Position numbers and translations under genes: made by a program
The notes under the pieces: generated by a model
Databases searched by the model: none
The model's input: the letters and a program-made list of their open reading frames with translations, nothing else
Told to the model about the DNA's origin: nothing
Assembly (NCBI RefSeq): GCF_002843605.1
Contig: NZ_CP025263.1
Span: forward strand, 2,819,501-2,883,500
Reading direction: 5' to 3'
Length of the DNA stretch: 64,000 nucleotides
Source: Pseudomonas sp. S09G 359
GTDB taxonomy: Bacteria > Pseudomonadota > Gammaproteobacteria > Pseudomonadales > Pseudomonadaceae
Shown: positions 1 through 9,606 of the stretch, piece by piece
How positions within the stretch are numbered: position 1 is the first letter of the stretch
How the letters are laid out: every line of letters begins with the position of its first letter

Positions 1-20
1 CTGCCCTCAGCGTTTAACCC

Positions 21-3000
21 ATGCACCTGCTCAGGACTCAGCCCGGTGGTTTTGTCTCGGACGACAATATTGCCGACCTTGGACAAACTCCCGCCGAGCT
101 GGTGATCCTCTGCAGCGGTGATTCCAGCCTGGCACTGCTGGCCGAAGCGGCGCAGCAGTTGCCCGAGGATTACCCCAGTTTCCGCCTGGCCAACCCGATG
201 CAGGTGCAGAACCACGCCTCGGTCGACTTGTACGTCGACGAGGTGCTGCGCCACGCCAAGGTCATCCTGATTTCGCTGCATGGCGGCATCGGTTATTGGC
301 GTTACGGTATCGAGCGGTTGGTGGAATTGGCCGAGCGCGGCGTGCAGCTGATCCTGGTGCCGGGCGATGACCGCCCCGACCCGGAACTCAGCGGCCTGAG
401 TACCGTGGGTGTCGAGGCGCGCGACCGTCTGTGGCACTACCTGCGCCAGGGTGGCCTGGGCAATGCTCTGGATTTTTATCGCTGCCTCGCAAGTGGCTAT
501 CTGGGCCGCGACTATGCCTGGGCCGAGCCGCAGACACTGCCGCGCACTGCGATTTATCACCCGCATACAGCCAATGCGAGCCTGCCTGACTGGCAGGCGG
601 ATTGGCGCGCCGAGTGGCCGGTGGCGGCGGTGCTGTTCTACCGCTCCCACTTGCAGGCGGCCAACACCGGTTTTATTGACGTGTTCTGCCAACGTTTGCA
701 GGCGGCGGGCCTCAACCCGTTGCCGATGGCGGTGGCCAGCTTGAAGGAGCCCGGCTGCCTGGCGGTGGTCGAGGACCTGCTGGACGAAGTAGGCGCGGCG
801 GTGATTCTGAATACCACCGGCTTTGCCCAATCCAGCCCCGAAGCGCCGCACCTGCGCCCGTTTCGTCGCAATATCCCGGTGATTCAGGCGATCTGCGCCC
901 AAGACAACCAACCCGGCTGGGAGGCCAGTGAGCAGGGCCTGGGCCCGCGCGACCTGGCGATGCACATTGCCTTGCCGGAGTTGGACGGGCGCATTATCAG
1001 TCGGCCGATCAGCTTCAAGGACCTGGCCTGGCGCAGCGAGCGCAGCCAGTCGGACGTGGTGTGCTACCGCGCCGCGCCCGAGCGTATGGATTTTGTCGCC
1101 GAGCTGGCGCGCCGCTGGGTCGAGTTGGCGCGGGTGCCGAATGCCGACAAACGCATCGCCCTGATCCTCGCCAACTACCCGACTCGCGACGGTCGCATCG
1201 GCAACGGCGTGGGCCTGGACACGCCGGCCGCCGCGCTGAATATCCTGCGTGCCCTGCAGGCCGAAGGTTACCCGCTGCCGGATACGCTGCCGCAAAGCGG
1301 CACCGCGCTGATCCATGATCTGCTCGGCGGCGTGACCAACGACCTCGACAGCCTCGACCTGCGCCCCTGCCATCAAAGCATGGCGTTGGACGACTATGAG
1401 GCGATGTTCAAGCGCCTGCCGCCCGCCAACCAGCAAGCCGTGCTGGAACGTTGGGGCGCACCCCATAACGACCCGATGTTTCGCGACGGGCGCATGATGA
1501 TCGCCGGCCTGCGCCTGGGCCTGACCTTTGTCGGCATCCAGCCGGCACGGGGTTATCAGGTCGACGCCAGCGCGGTGTACCACGACCCGGACCTGGTGCC
1601 GCCCCACGCGTACCTGGCGTTCTATTTCTGGTTGCGGCATACCTACGGCGCCCATGGCGTGATCCATGTGGGCAAGCACGGCAACCTGGAATGGCTGCCG
1701 GGCAAAGGCGTGGGCTTGTCGGAAAACTGCTGGCCGGATGCGCTGCTCGGGCCGCTGCCGAATATCTACCCGTTCATTGTCAACGACCCGGGCGAGGGCG
1801 CCCAGGCCAAGCGTCGTACCCAGGCGGTGATCATCGATCACTTGATGCCGCCGCTGACCCGCGCCGAAACCTACGGCCCGCTGCGCGACCTCGAGTTGTT
1901 GGCGGACGAGTACTACGAGGCGCAACTGCTCGACCCGCGCCGCGCTCTTGAGCTGCAGAAAGACATCCTCAAGCTGGTGCGCGAAACCCGCATCGACCAG
2001 GAGCTTGAGCTGGATAACGACGCCGATGCCGCCGTGTGGCTGCCGCGCCTGGATACCTACCTGTGTGACTTGAAGGAATCGCAGATCCGCGACGGCTTGC
2101 ATATCTTTGGCGAATCGCCGGAGGGCCGCTTGCGCATCGACACGTTGCTGGCCTTGTTGCGCATCCCGCGTGGCGATGGCCGTGGCCCGCAATCGAGCCT
2201 GCTGCGCGTGTTGGCCAAGGCCTTCGAGCTGGGCTTTGACCCGCTCGATTGCGCGTTGGCCGAGCCGTGGACCGGGCGCCGTCCGGCGGTATTGCAGAAG
2301 ATCGACGCGCAATTGTGGCGCACTGCCGGTGATACCCGCGAGCGCCTGGAATTGTATGCCGCGCGTTTGATCGAGCAGGCGCTGGAAGGGCCGCTGGAAC
2401 AGTTGGAAGAGCCTGGCTGGGAGGCGGTGAAGGCGGTGATCGAAAGCCTGCGCATCGTCGTGGCGCCGCGCCTGGATGCCTGCGGCCCGGCGGAAATGCG
2501 CGGTTTGCTGGATGCCTTGGGTGGTCGCTTCGTGCCAGCGGGGCCAAGTGGCGCGCCGAGCCGTGGGCGTTTGGACGTGTTGCCCACCGGCCGAAATTTC
2601 TTCAGCGTCGACGTGCGTAACCTACCGACCACCACGGCTTGGCGCATTGGCTTCCAGTCGGCCAACCTGATCCTTGAGCGTCACCTGCAGGACCACGGCG
2701 ACCACCTGCGCCAGCTTGGCCTGTCGGTATGGGGCACGGCCACCATGCGCACCGGCGGTGACGATATCGCCCAGGCCATGGCGCTGATGGGCGTGCGCCC
2801 GGTGTGGGCCACCGGTAGCCAACGGGTGGATGATTTTGAAATCCTGCCCGTCAGTTTGCTCGACCGCCCGCGCGTAGATGTGACGTTGCGCGTGTCCGGG
2901 TTCTTCCGCGATGCCTTCGCCAACCTGATCCGCCTGTTCGATGCGGCGGTGCAGGCGGTGGCGGCGCTGGATGAGCCGGACGACATGAACCCGCTGGCCG

Positions 3001-3779
3001 CCAAGGTGCGTAGCGAGCGCGAGGCGCTGCGCAAGTCTGGCCTGGATGAAGACACGGCGGCGAAACAGGCCGGTTGGCGCATTTTCGGCGCCAAGCCCGG
3101 TGCTTATGGGGCGGGTGTGCAGGGCGCGATTGACGGGCGCCTGTGGCAAAGCCGCGAAGACTTGGCCGAGGTTTACCTGAACTGGGGCGGCTACGCCTAT
3201 GGCGGTGCCGATGAAGGCACCGCCGCCCGTGAGCAATTCGCCCAGCGCCTGAGCCAAGTGCAGGCGGTGTTGCAGAACCAGGACAATCGCGAGCACGACC
3301 TGCTCGACTCGAACGACTACTACCAATTCCAGGGCGGCATGCTCGCTGCCGTGGAAACCCTGAGCGGCGACAAGGCCGCCAGCTACCATGGCGACCACAG
3401 CCAGCCCGACCTGCCGAAGATCCGCACCTTGAAGGAAGAGCTGAACCGGGTGATCCGTTCCCGCGCCGCCAACCCCAAGTGGATCGACGGCGTGAAGCGC
3501 CATGGCTATAAAGGTGCGTTCGAAATGGCCGCGACCGTGGATAATCTGTTCGCATTCGACGCCACCACCGCGCTGATCGACGATCATCAATACGCTTTGC
3601 TCGCCGACGCCTACCTGCTCGACCCCGACACCCGCGCTTTTGTGCAGCAGCACAACCCCGCGGCACTGCGCGACATGGCCGAGCGCATGCTCGAAGCCCA
3701 GCAGCGTGGCCTGTGGCAGGAGCCGGGGGCGTACCGCGAGGCGTTGGAAAACCTGTTGCTGGATATAGAAGAAGACTAG
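21..3779 (+). CDS. cobN: Cobaltochelatase subunit CobN
   Basis: The 1252-residue protein is the large porphyrin/corrin-binding subunit of the ATP-dependent cobalt chelatase, which inserts Co2+ into hydrogenobyrinate a,c-diamide in aerobic cobalamin synthesis. Length and the N-terminal region (starting MHLLRTQPGGF, with LISLHGGIGYWRYG near residue 85) fit the CobN/BchH family. The window begins only 20 bases upstream, so the start at the first ATG cannot be checked against an upstream gene; no strong ribosome-binding site is visible. It is followed, after a REP pair, by a ChlI-like ATPase and a VWA protein on the same strand, the expected motor subunits. Long open frames on the opposite strand are shadows of this GC-rich gene. 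Confidence 0.95.
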   Translation: MHLLRTQPGGFVSDDNIADLGQTPAELVILCSGDSSLALLAEAAQQLPEDYPSFRLANPMQVQNHASVDLYVDEVLRHAKVILISLHGGIGYWRYGIERLVELAERGVQLILVPGDDRPDPELSGLSTVGVEARDRLWHYLRQGGLGNALDFYRCLASGYLGRDYAWAEPQTLPRTAIYHPHTANASLPDWQADWRAEWPVAAVLFYRSHLQAANTGFIDVFCQRLQAAGLNPLPMAVASLKEPGCLAVVEDLLDEVGAAVILNTTGFAQSSPEAPHLRPFRRNIPVIQAICAQDNQPGWEASEQGLGPRDLAMHIALPELDGRIISRPISFKDLAWRSERSQSDVVCYRAAPERMDFVAELARRWVELARVPNADKRIALILANYPTRDGRIGNGVGLDTPAAALNILRALQAEGYPLPDTLPQSGTALIHDLLGGVTNDLDSLDLRPCHQSMALDDYEAMFKRLPPANQQAVLERWGAPHNDPMFRDGRMMIAGLRLGLTFVGIQPARGYQVDASAVYHDPDLVPPHAYLAFYFWLRHTYGAHGVIHVGKHGNLEWLPGKGVGLSENCWPDALLGPLPNIYPFIVNDPGEGAQAKRRTQAVIIDHLMPPLTRAETYGPLRDLELLADEYYEAQLLDPRRALELQKDILKLVRETRIDQELELDNDADAAVWLPRLDTYLCDLKESQIRDGLHIFGESPEGRLRIDTLLALLRIPRGDGRGPQSSLLRVLAKAFELGFDPLDCALAEPWTGRRPAVLQKIDAQLWRTAGDTRERLELYAARLIEQALEGPLEQLEEPGWEAVKAVIESLRIVVAPRLDACGPAEMRGLLDALGGRFVPAGPSGAPSRGRLDVLPTGRNFFSVDVRNLPTTTAWRIGFQSANLILERHLQDHGDHLRQLGLSVWGTATMRTGGDDIAQAMALMGVRPVWATGSQRVDDFEILPVSLLDRPRVDVTLRVSGFFRDAFANLIRLFDAAVQAVAALDEPDDMNPLAAKVRSEREALRKSGLDEDTAAKQAGWRIFGAKPGAYGAGVQGAIDGRLWQSREDLAEVYLNWGGYAYGGADEGTAAREQFAQRLSQVQAVLQNQDNREHDLLDSNDYYQFQGGMLAAVETLSGDKAASYHGDHSQPDLPKIRTLKEELNRVIRSRAANPKWIDGVKRHGYKGAFEMAATVDNLFAFDATTALIDDHQYALLADAYLLDPDTRAFVQQHNPAALRDMAERMLEAQQRGLWQEPGAYREALENLLLDIEED

Positions 3780-3801
3780 AGGCGCCGGACCCCGGCTTGC
3801 C

Positions 3802-3931
3802 GTGGCGAGCGGGCTTGCCCGCGTTGGGCTGCGCAGCAGCCCCAAAATTGCACAGCGCGTTTTTTCAGGACGCATAGGTTTCACTTATAGGGGCCGCTGC
3901 GCAGCCCAGCGCGGGCAAGCCCGCTCGCCAC
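3802..3931. repeat. REP pair (BIME-like), GTGGCGAGCGGGCTTGCC type
   Basis: Two inverted copies of a roughly 42-base element: the head-forward copy at 3802-3843 (GTGGCGAGCGGGCTTGCC, then a GCGTTGGGCTGCGCAGC part) and its reverse complement at 3890-3931. A third partial head follows at about 3936-3950. The same element recurs near 25954, 41033, 51002, 51273 and 63350. It sits between cobN and the ChlI-like gene and could fold into a large hairpin that affects read-through. Confidence 0.85.
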
Positions 3932-4006
3932 TAGAAGCCCGCTCGCCACGAAAAGCCGTTCACTAAAGGGTGTTTATCTGCACCGCAGAATTTGAAGAGA
4001 ACCTGA

Positions 4007-5005
4007 ATGACTGACATTCCCCATTTTCCGCTGTCCGCCGTGGTCGGCGCCGACGACCTGAAACTGGCGCTGTGCCTTACCGCCATCGACCCGAAGATCG
4101 GCGGTGTGCTGATCGAAGGCCCACGCGGCATGGCCAAATCCACTTTGGCGCGCGGCCTGGCCGATTTGTTGGCCAGCGGGCAGTTTGTCACCTTGCCGTT
4201 GGGTGCCACCGAAGAGCGCCTGGTCGGTACGTTGGACCTGGACGCCGCACTCGGCGAAGGCCGCGCGCAGTTTTCCCCGGGCGTGCTGGCCAAGGCGGAT
4301 GGCGGCGTGCTGTATGTGGATGAGGTCAACTTGCTGGCGGACCATTTGGTGGATCTGCTGCTGGACGTGGCCGCCAGCGGCACCAACCTGATCGAACGCG
4401 ACGGCATCTCCCATCGGCATTCGGCGCGCTTTGTGCTGATCGGCACCATGAACCCGGAGGAGGGCGAGTTGCGCCCGCAGTTGCTTGACCGCTTCGGCTT
4501 CAACGTGGCGCTGAGCGGGCAGACGTTGCCGGCCGAGCGTGGGCAGATTATCCGTCGGCGCCTGGATTTCGACAGCGACCCGGCTGCGTTCTGCACGCAG
4601 TGGGCCGAGCAGCAGGCGGCCCTGCGTGAGCGCTGCACCCAGGCGCGAGCGCGGTTGGAGAGCATTGTGCTGGATGACCAGGCACTGGCACAGATCACCG
4701 AGCGCTGCTTTGCCGCCGGGGTTGATGGCTTGCGTGCAGACCTGGTCTGGCTGCGCGGCGCCAGGGCGCATGCCGCATGGCGCGGGGCAAGCGCCATCAC
4801 CGAGGACGATATAGACGCCGTCGCGGAGTTTGCCTTGCGCCACCGTCGCCAGGCGCAAACCCCGCCCGCCGGTACGCCACCTGAAGGCCAGGCACCCAAA
4901 CCGTCGGACACCTCGCCCGGCCAAGGCCAATGGGGCGATATGCCTGCGCCGCCGCTGCCCACGGGCGCTCGCCGAGACGTGCCCGCCTGGCCAAAAAAGC
5001 CCTAG
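4007..5005 (+). CDS. ChlI/CobS-like AAA+ ATPase, chelatase motor subunit
   Basis: A 332-residue AAA+ ATPase of the magnesium-chelatase I-subunit family. Walker A GPRGMAKS is at residues 38-45 and Walker B VLYVDEVNLL at 101-110, followed by the sensor region GTMNPEEGELRPQLLDRFGF typical of ChlI/BchI. Directly downstream of cobN and overlapping a VWA gene, it most likely powers cobalt insertion by CobN; this is inferred from context, since pseudomonads make no chlorophyll and no CobS/CobT pair is seen here. The start ATG is preceded by GAAGAGAA. The last 30 or so residues are proline-rich and end in WPKKP. Confidence 0.88.
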   Translation: MTDIPHFPLSAVVGADDLKLALCLTAIDPKIGGVLIEGPRGMAKSTLARGLADLLASGQFVTLPLGATEERLVGTLDLDAALGEGRAQFSPGVLAKADGGVLYVDEVNLLADHLVDLLLDVAASGTNLIERDGISHRHSARFVLIGTMNPEEGELRPQLLDRFGFNVALSGQTLPAERGQIIRRRLDFDSDPAAFCTQWAEQQAALRERCTQARARLESIVLDDQALAQITERCFAAGVDGLRADLVWLRGARAHAAWRGASAITEDDIDAVAEFALRHRRQAQTPPAGTPPEGQAPKPSDTSPGQGQWGDMPAPPLPTGARRDVPAWPKKP

Positions 5006-5661
5006 GCATCCACCCCCGACCTGACACGGGGGTGGATGCCCGCCCCAAGGCCGGGCGATTGGACAGGGGGCGGCAGGGCAAGGCGCGCAGTGCCAGGCAG
5101 GGCGCGATCAATTGGCCGGGTACCTTGCTTGGTGGGCGGCCGCAGTCCCGCGAGGATTTGCGCTACCAACTGCGCCGCCAATCGGCCCATGAGTTATGGC
5201 TGGTGATTGTCGACGCGTCGGCCTCCACCCGGCGCCATCGTGCCTTGACCGATGCCAAAGGGTTATTGGCCCAGGTGTTTGATGACGCTTATCGACAGCG
5301 GGCGCGCATGGCATTGCTGACGGCCAGTGGGCAGTCGCCGACGTGGCAGGTGCAGGGCTTGAAAGCGGCGAAAAGCCTGGCAGGTTGGCTGCAACAGCTG
5401 GGGGCGGGCGGCGGTACGCCGTTGCTCGCGGCGCTTAGCGAAGCCGGGCAGTGGCTGGCGGCGCGGCGCAAGCGCTGTCCGGCCGAGCAGCAGCGGTTGC
5501 TAGTGATTACCGATGGCCGGCTCAAGGACATCAGCGGTTTGCCGCTGCTCGGGTGCCCGGGGATGTTGGTGGATATTGAGCGTGGGCCGATCCGGTTAGG
5601 GCGCGCTCACGAACTGGCGGCGCAGTTGCAATTGGATTATCGGCATATCGATAAATTGTAG
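4930..5661 (+). CDS. VWA-domain protein, ChlD/CobT-like chelatase subunit (short form)
   Basis: A VWA domain of ChlD type. The MIDAS motif DASAS is at residues 95-99 (counted from the ATG at 4930), followed by GGGTPLL and ITDGRL, the other metal-binding loops. The family partner of ChlI is normally a long protein with an N-terminal AAA-like part; only a basic, arginine-rich N-terminus and the VWA part are present here. The frame opens inside the ChlI-like gene (76-base overlap). A GTG at 5032 is an alternative start giving 209 residues, but lies in the 3' arm of a perfect 13-bp hairpin. Start uncertain; function inferred from cobN context. Confidence 0.78.
   Translation: MGRYACAAAAHGRSPRRARLAKKALGIHPRPDTGVDARPKAGRLDRGRQGKARSARQGAINWPGTLLGGRPQSREDLRYQLRRQSAHELWLVIVDASASTRRHRALTDAKGLLAQVFDDAYRQRARMALLTASGQSPTWQVQGLKAAKSLAGWLQQLGAGGGTPLLAALSEAGQWLAARRKRCPAEQQRLLVITDGRLKDISGLPLLGCPGMLVDIERGPIRLGRAHELAAQLQLDYRHIDKL
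5005..5040 (+). other. Perfect 13-bp hairpin at the ChlI/VWA gene junction
   Basis: GGCATCCACCCCC (5005-5017) and GGGGGTGGATGCC (5028-5040) are exact reverse complements separated by a 10-base loop. The stem starts on the last base of the ChlI stop codon (TAG, 5003-5005). There is no U tract, so it is not a standard terminator. If the VWA protein starts at 4930 the hairpin is coding; if it starts at GTG 5032 the start codon is inside the 3' arm. Confidence 0.8.
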
Positions 5662-5677
5662 AGCCTGGACCCTCGCT

Positions 5678-5744
5678 ATCGGGGGCAAGCCCCCTCCCAC
5701 ATTTTGCAATGCATTCCAAATGTGGGAGGGGGCTTGCCCCCGAT
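5678..5744. repeat. REP pair, GTGGGAGGGGGCTTGCCCCCGAT type
   Basis: ATCGGGGGCAAGCCCCCTCCCACATTT (reverse copy from 5678 to 5704) faces its complement at 5718-5744 across a 13-base spacer. This is the common fluorescens-group REP. It lies between the convergent ends of the VWA gene and the DUF1853 gene and may act as a bidirectional stop for transcription. Confidence 0.88.
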
Positions 5745-5771
5745 GAGGCCCTTACCAACCCCACAAAACCA

Positions 5772-6719
5772 TCAGCCCGCCCCCGGCACATTCGGCCAAA
5801 GATCCGCCACCAGAAACAGCCGCTCGGCTTCTTCCCAGTCATCGCCGACTTGAACCATCCGCACCAATAGCTGCGCCGGTGCCATCGGGTCGAGGTCCGT
5901 GAGCCAGCCTTGCATGTGTTCCTCACTCCATACGTCGTCCGCCAGGTAATGCGCGGGCGCGAGCCAGGCATGCCGGGGCAGGGGCTGCCAGCGGCCCGGC
6001 GCGCTGGCGCGTACGAAGTCCGGCCAATCGCGCTGGTGCAACCAACGCCCGCGTAAATGCTGCGGGTGGGCGCCCTCGGGTGGTACGGCCTGGCCTGGCC
6101 AGGGGTAGAGCAGGTAGCCACCGAGCCACAAATGCGCATCGAATTGCTGAATATCCAGCGCCGCCAACGCTTCACGGCTTTCCGGCCGTGCGGATATCGG
6201 CAGTTGATGCTGGGCCAGGTGCGCCAGCTTGCGGTCCAGCCGGTCATGGCAGCCGGGGCCAAGCCACTGGGCGGTGTCCTGGCCGTTGCCGGCCTGCGGG
6301 CCGAGGTAGAGCTTGATCGCCAGTTCCAGGTGGTGCACGCCATCGCTGTCACGCAGCAGCATGTCCAGCTCGCCGAGGGTATGCCCGGCGCGGCGGATCG
6401 GCAGGTTGGCTGCCAGCAGTTCCACGCCGGGCGCATGCTGCACGGCAAATTGCCACAAGCGTTCGTAGTAAAGGCCCAGGCGGCGAGTGCGTGACTGGCT
6501 CAGCCAGTGTTGCAGGGCGCTGCTGTCGTGGTCGAGTGTGCGCAGCCAGTGCTCAAGAAGGTGCGGCGCCTGCACCCAATCACTGCCGGCCAGCGGGTGA
6601 CGCTGGGGCCAGGGCGTTTGCGCGAGCATCGGCGGGGCAAGCATCACCCACGCCAGGTCGCGCACCTCAGGGTGACGCAATTGGCGGGGTAGGGTGTGCA
6701 AATCCGGGAACACAGTCAT
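5772..6719 (-). CDS. DUF1853 family protein
   Basis: A 315-residue protein that I recognise as DUF1853. Characteristic stretches are [15 protein letters not shown], followed by [13 protein letters not shown] and [13 protein letters not shown]; the last two resemble the core of PD-(D/E)XK-type folds (E then D...E..K spacing), which is suggestive only. No signal peptide or membrane segment. The frame stays open further upstream, but that part runs antisense through nadK, so I chose the ATG at 6719, which gives the usual length and the N-terminus [11 protein letters not shown]. It is divergent from nadK. Biochemical function unknown. Confidence 0.85.
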   Translation of the reverse strand: MTVFPDLHTLPRQLRHPEVRDLAWVMLAPPMLAQTPWPQRHPLAGSDWVQAPHLLEHWLRTLDHDSSALQHWLSQSRTRRLGLYYERLWQFAVQHAPGVELLAANLPIRRAGHTLGELDMLLRDSDGVHHLELAIKLYLGPQAGNGQDTAQWLGPGCHDRLDRKLAHLAQHQLPISARPESREALAALDIQQFDAHLWLGGYLLYPWPGQAVPPEGAHPQHLRGRWLHQRDWPDFVRASAPGRWQPLPRHAWLAPAHYLADDVWSEEHMQGWLTDLDPMAPAQLLVRMVQVGDDWEEAERLFLVADLWPNVPGAG

Positions 6720-6864
6720 GGTCCGAGCATAGCCTTTTACGCGTGGTACGGGTGGCTGAGAACCATTGTCATCAAGGCTGCGCGGCGACAAAGGGTTTTG
6801 CCTGACGCGGCCTTTCGCCCATAATCGTTCTTTTTTGCCACACCCCAAATCCCGCAGGAGCCCC

Positions 6865-7755
6865 ATGGAGCAATTTCGCAATATCGGCATTATCGGTCGC
6901 CTGGGCAGTACCCAGGTGTTGGACACCGTCCGCCGGCTGAAAAAGTTCCTGCTGGAACGCCACCTGCATGTGATCCTCGAAGACACCATCGCCGAGATTC
7001 TCCCCGGCCACGGCCTGCAGACCTCGTCGCGCAAGATGCTCGGCGAAGTATGTGACATGGTCATTGTGGTCGGCGGCGACGGCAGCCTGCTCGGCGCGGC
7101 CCGCGCCCTGGCGCGACATAACGTGCCGGTATTGGGGATCAACCGTGGCAGCCTGGGTTTCCTCACGGATATCCGCCCGGATGAGCTGGAAGTCGAAGTG
7201 GCCAAGGTGCTCGACGGCCACTACCTGGTAGAAAACCGCTTCCTGCTGCAGGCCGAAGTGCGCCGCCACGGTGAAGCCATCGGCCAGGGTGACGCCCTCA
7301 ATGACGTGGTGCTGCACCCCGGTAAATCCACGCGGATGATCGAGTTCGAGCTGTATATCGACGGCCAGTTCGTGTGCAGCCAGAAGGCCGACGGCCTGAT
7401 CGTCGCCACGCCTACCGGTTCCACGGCGTACGCGCTGTCTGCCGGTGGGCCGATCATGCATCCCAAGCTGGATGCCATTGTGATCGTGCCGATGTACCCC
7501 CATATGTTGTCCAGCCGGCCGATTGTGGTCGATGGCAACAGTGAGCTGAAAATCGTGGTGTCCAAAGACATGCAGATCTACCCGCAGGTGTCCTGTGACG
7601 GGCAGAACCATTTCACTTGCGCCCCCGGTGACACCATCACCGTGAGCAAGAAGGCACAGAAGTTGCGGTTGATCCACCCGCTGGACCACAACTACTACGA
7701 AGTGTGCCGCACCAAGCTGGGCTGGGGCAGCCGCTTGGGGGGTGGAGGCGACTGA
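6865..7755 (+). CDS. nadK: NAD kinase
   Basis: A 296-residue cytoplasmic NAD kinase that phosphorylates NAD to NADP. The [11 protein letters not shown] motif is at residues 70-80 (catalytic Asp72), LNDVVLH near 145-151 and the [16 protein letters not shown] signature follows. The ATG at 6865 is preceded by AGGAG with good spacing and gives the normal bacterial NadK length; an upstream in-frame ATG at 6766 would add an unconvincing basic extension. It is the first gene of a close-packed plus-strand run with the metallophosphatase and rhomboid genes (TGATG and ATGA overlaps), suggesting co-translation. Confidence 0.96.
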   Translation: MEQFRNIGIIGRLGSTQVLDTVRRLKKFLLERHLHVILEDTIAEILPGHGLQTSSRKMLGEVCDMVIVVGGDGSLLGAARALARHNVPVLGINRGSLGFLTDIRPDELEVEVAKVLDGHYLVENRFLLQAEVRRHGEAIGQGDALNDVVLHPGKSTRMIEFELYIDGQFVCSQKADGLIVATPTGSTAYALSAGGPIMHPKLDAIVIVPMYPHMLSSRPIVVDGNSELKIVVSKDMQIYPQVSCDGQNHFTCAPGDTITVSKKAQKLRLIHPLDHNYYEVCRTKLGWGSRLGGGGD

Positions 7756-8726
7756 TGCTCGATCCCGCGCGTAGCTACGACCTGATTGGTGACGTGCACG
7801 GTTGCGCTCATACCCTTGAGCACTTGCTCGACCAGTTGGGCTACCACAAGCTGGGCGGCACCTGGCGCCACCCATCGCGCATGGCGGTGTTCCTCGGCGA
7901 TATCATCGACCGTGGCCCACGCATTCGCGAGGCGCTGCATATCGTCCACGACATGGCCGAGGCCGGCCAGGCGCTGTGCATCATGGGCAACCATGAGTTC
8001 AATGCGTTGGGCTGGGCCACGCCGGCACCGCCCGGCAGTGGCAAACAGTTCGTGCGTGAACATACCCCACGGCATGAGCGGTTGATCCACGAGACCCTGA
8101 CCCAGTTCGAACACCACCCGGCCGACTGGCACGACTTCCTCGGCTGGTTCTATGACATGCCGCTGTTTGTGGATGCCGGGCGTTTCCGCGTGGTGCACGC
8201 GTGCTGGGATGACGGTTTTATCCAGCCGTTGCGCGCCACCTTCCCGGACGGCTGCATCGATCAGCACTTCCTGCAGGCCGCCGCCGTGCCGGGCAGTTTT
8301 GCCTGCAACGCGTTCGACCGCCTGCTGCGCGGCACCGATATGCGCCTGCCGGATGGCCTCACGCTGACGGGAGGCGACGGCTTGACCCGCTCGTTCTTCC
8401 GGACCAAGTTCTGGGAAGACGACCCGAAAACCTACGGCGACATCGTGTTCCAGCCCGACGCCTTGCCCGAGCCGGTGGCGCGCACGCCGTTGTCGTCCAC
8501 CGAAAAGAACTCCCTGCTGCGCTATGGCGTCGACGAGCCTTTGCTGTTCGTCGGCCATTATTGGCGCAGCGGCAAACCGGCGCCGATCCGCCCGAACCTG
8601 GCCTGCCTGGACTACAGCGCAGTGCTGTACGGCAAGTTGGTGGCGTACCGCCTGGACCAGGAAACCCAACTGGATCCGCGTAAATTCGTATGGGTCGACG
8701 TTGAGCGACCTGAGGTAATCCAATGA
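7755..8726 (+). CDS. Calcineurin-like metallophosphatase (PrpE/ApaH-type fold)
   Basis: A 323-residue Ser/Thr phosphatase-fold enzyme. The dinuclear metal motifs are complete: GDVHG at residues 12-16, GDIIDRG at 48-54 and GNHE at 78-81. The substrate is not evident; related small bacterial enzymes act on phosphoproteins or dinucleoside polyphosphates. The start overlaps the nadK stop (TGATG) and the end overlaps the rhomboid start by ATGA, so all three are probably translated from one message. I see no signal peptide, so it should be cytoplasmic. Confidence 0.88.
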   Translation: MLDPARSYDLIGDVHGCAHTLEHLLDQLGYHKLGGTWRHPSRMAVFLGDIIDRGPRIREALHIVHDMAEAGQALCIMGNHEFNALGWATPAPPGSGKQFVREHTPRHERLIHETLTQFEHHPADWHDFLGWFYDMPLFVDAGRFRVVHACWDDGFIQPLRATFPDGCIDQHFLQAAAVPGSFACNAFDRLLRGTDMRLPDGLTLTGGDGLTRSFFRTKFWEDDPKTYGDIVFQPDALPEPVARTPLSSTEKNSLLRYGVDEPLLFVGHYWRSGKPAPIRPNLACLDYSAVLYGKLVAYRLDQETQLDPRKFVWVDVERPEVIQ

Positions 8727-9592
8727 GTGCCGTGGCTGTACTGCGCTTGCCCCTGAGCGTCGACTTGGGCGGCTTCGTCAAATTGCTGCAACGTATGCAA
8801 GTGCCCCATCGCGTCAGCGAGGAAGCTGGCGAGCAAGTGCTGTGGGTGCCCGAGACCATCAGCGACGACGTGCGCGTGTTGTACCAGCGTTTTCCCGCGG
8901 GTGACCCGGACCAGCAACTGGACATTCCCGAGCAGGCGCCGGTCAAGCGCCCAAGCTTTGCCCAGCAAGTGCGCCATAGCCCGGTAACGGCACTGGTACT
9001 GCTGGCGAGCATGCTCGTCGGCGCGGTGACCTTGCTCGGTGAAAACCTGCAAGCCATGAGCTGGCTGACGTTTCTGCCGTTCCGGGTGATGGGCGAGTAC
9101 ATCCAGTTCACGCCGTTTGCCGACATGTTGGCCTCGGGCCAGGGGTGGCGCTTGGTCACGCCGATGCTGATCCACTTCGGCATCCTGCACCTGGCCATGA
9201 ACGGCATGTGGTACTGGGAGTTGGGCCGGCGCATCGAAGCGCGCCAGGGCAGCATCAACCTGCTCGGGCTTACCCTGTTGTTCAGCCTGGTCTCCAACTA
9301 CGCTCAGTACGCCTATGGCGGCCCGGGCCTGTTCGGCGGCTTGTCCGGCGTGCTGTATGGCCTGCTCGGGCATTGCTGGATCTTTCAATTGATCTCGCCC
9401 AACCCGGCCTATCGCCTGCCCCGTGGGGTGCTGGCGATGATGCTGATATGGCTGGTGCTGTGCATGTCGGGGCTGGTCTCGATGATCGGTTTCGGCGAAA
9501 TCGCCAATGCGGCCCATGTGGGCGGCCTGGTAATCGGTTGCCTGACCGGTTTGCTGGGCGGTGTGTATAACCGTCGCAAATCGTCTATTTGA
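8723..9592 (+). CDS. Rhomboid intramembrane serine protease (GlpG-like)
   Basis: A 289-residue rhomboid protease. After an N-terminal cytoplasmic domain of about 85 residues (GlpG-like) come hydrophobic segments, with HFGILHLAMN at 151-160, the nucleophile motif GLSG (Ser208) and the catalytic histidine in NAAHVGG (His265). It cleaves transmembrane segments within the inner membrane; the substrates are unknown. The start overlaps the preceding phosphatase gene by ATGA. The name glpG is not assigned because the neighbourhood is not the glp operon. Confidence 0.92.
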   Translation: MSAVAVLRLPLSVDLGGFVKLLQRMQVPHRVSEEAGEQVLWVPETISDDVRVLYQRFPAGDPDQQLDIPEQAPVKRPSFAQQVRHSPVTALVLLASMLVGAVTLLGENLQAMSWLTFLPFRVMGEYIQFTPFADMLASGQGWRLVTPMLIHFGILHLAMNGMWYWELGRRIEARQGSINLLGLTLLFSLVSNYAQYAYGGPGLFGGLSGVLYGLLGHCWIFQLISPNPAYRLPRGVLAMMLIWLVLCMSGLVSMIGFGEIANAAHVGGLVIGCLTGLLGGVYNRRKSSI

Positions 9593-9606
9593 TAAGGAAG
9601 AGCCTA

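Noticed and set aside
1..20. Cobalamin riboswitch upstream of cobN
   Set aside because: Only 20 bases precede cobN in the window, so nothing can be judged.
4930..5005. The overlap of the ChlI-like and VWA frames as a frameshift error
   Set aside because: Both proteins look complete in their conserved parts, and the ChlI-like protein ends in a natural C-terminus, so an overlap or a later VWA start is simpler.
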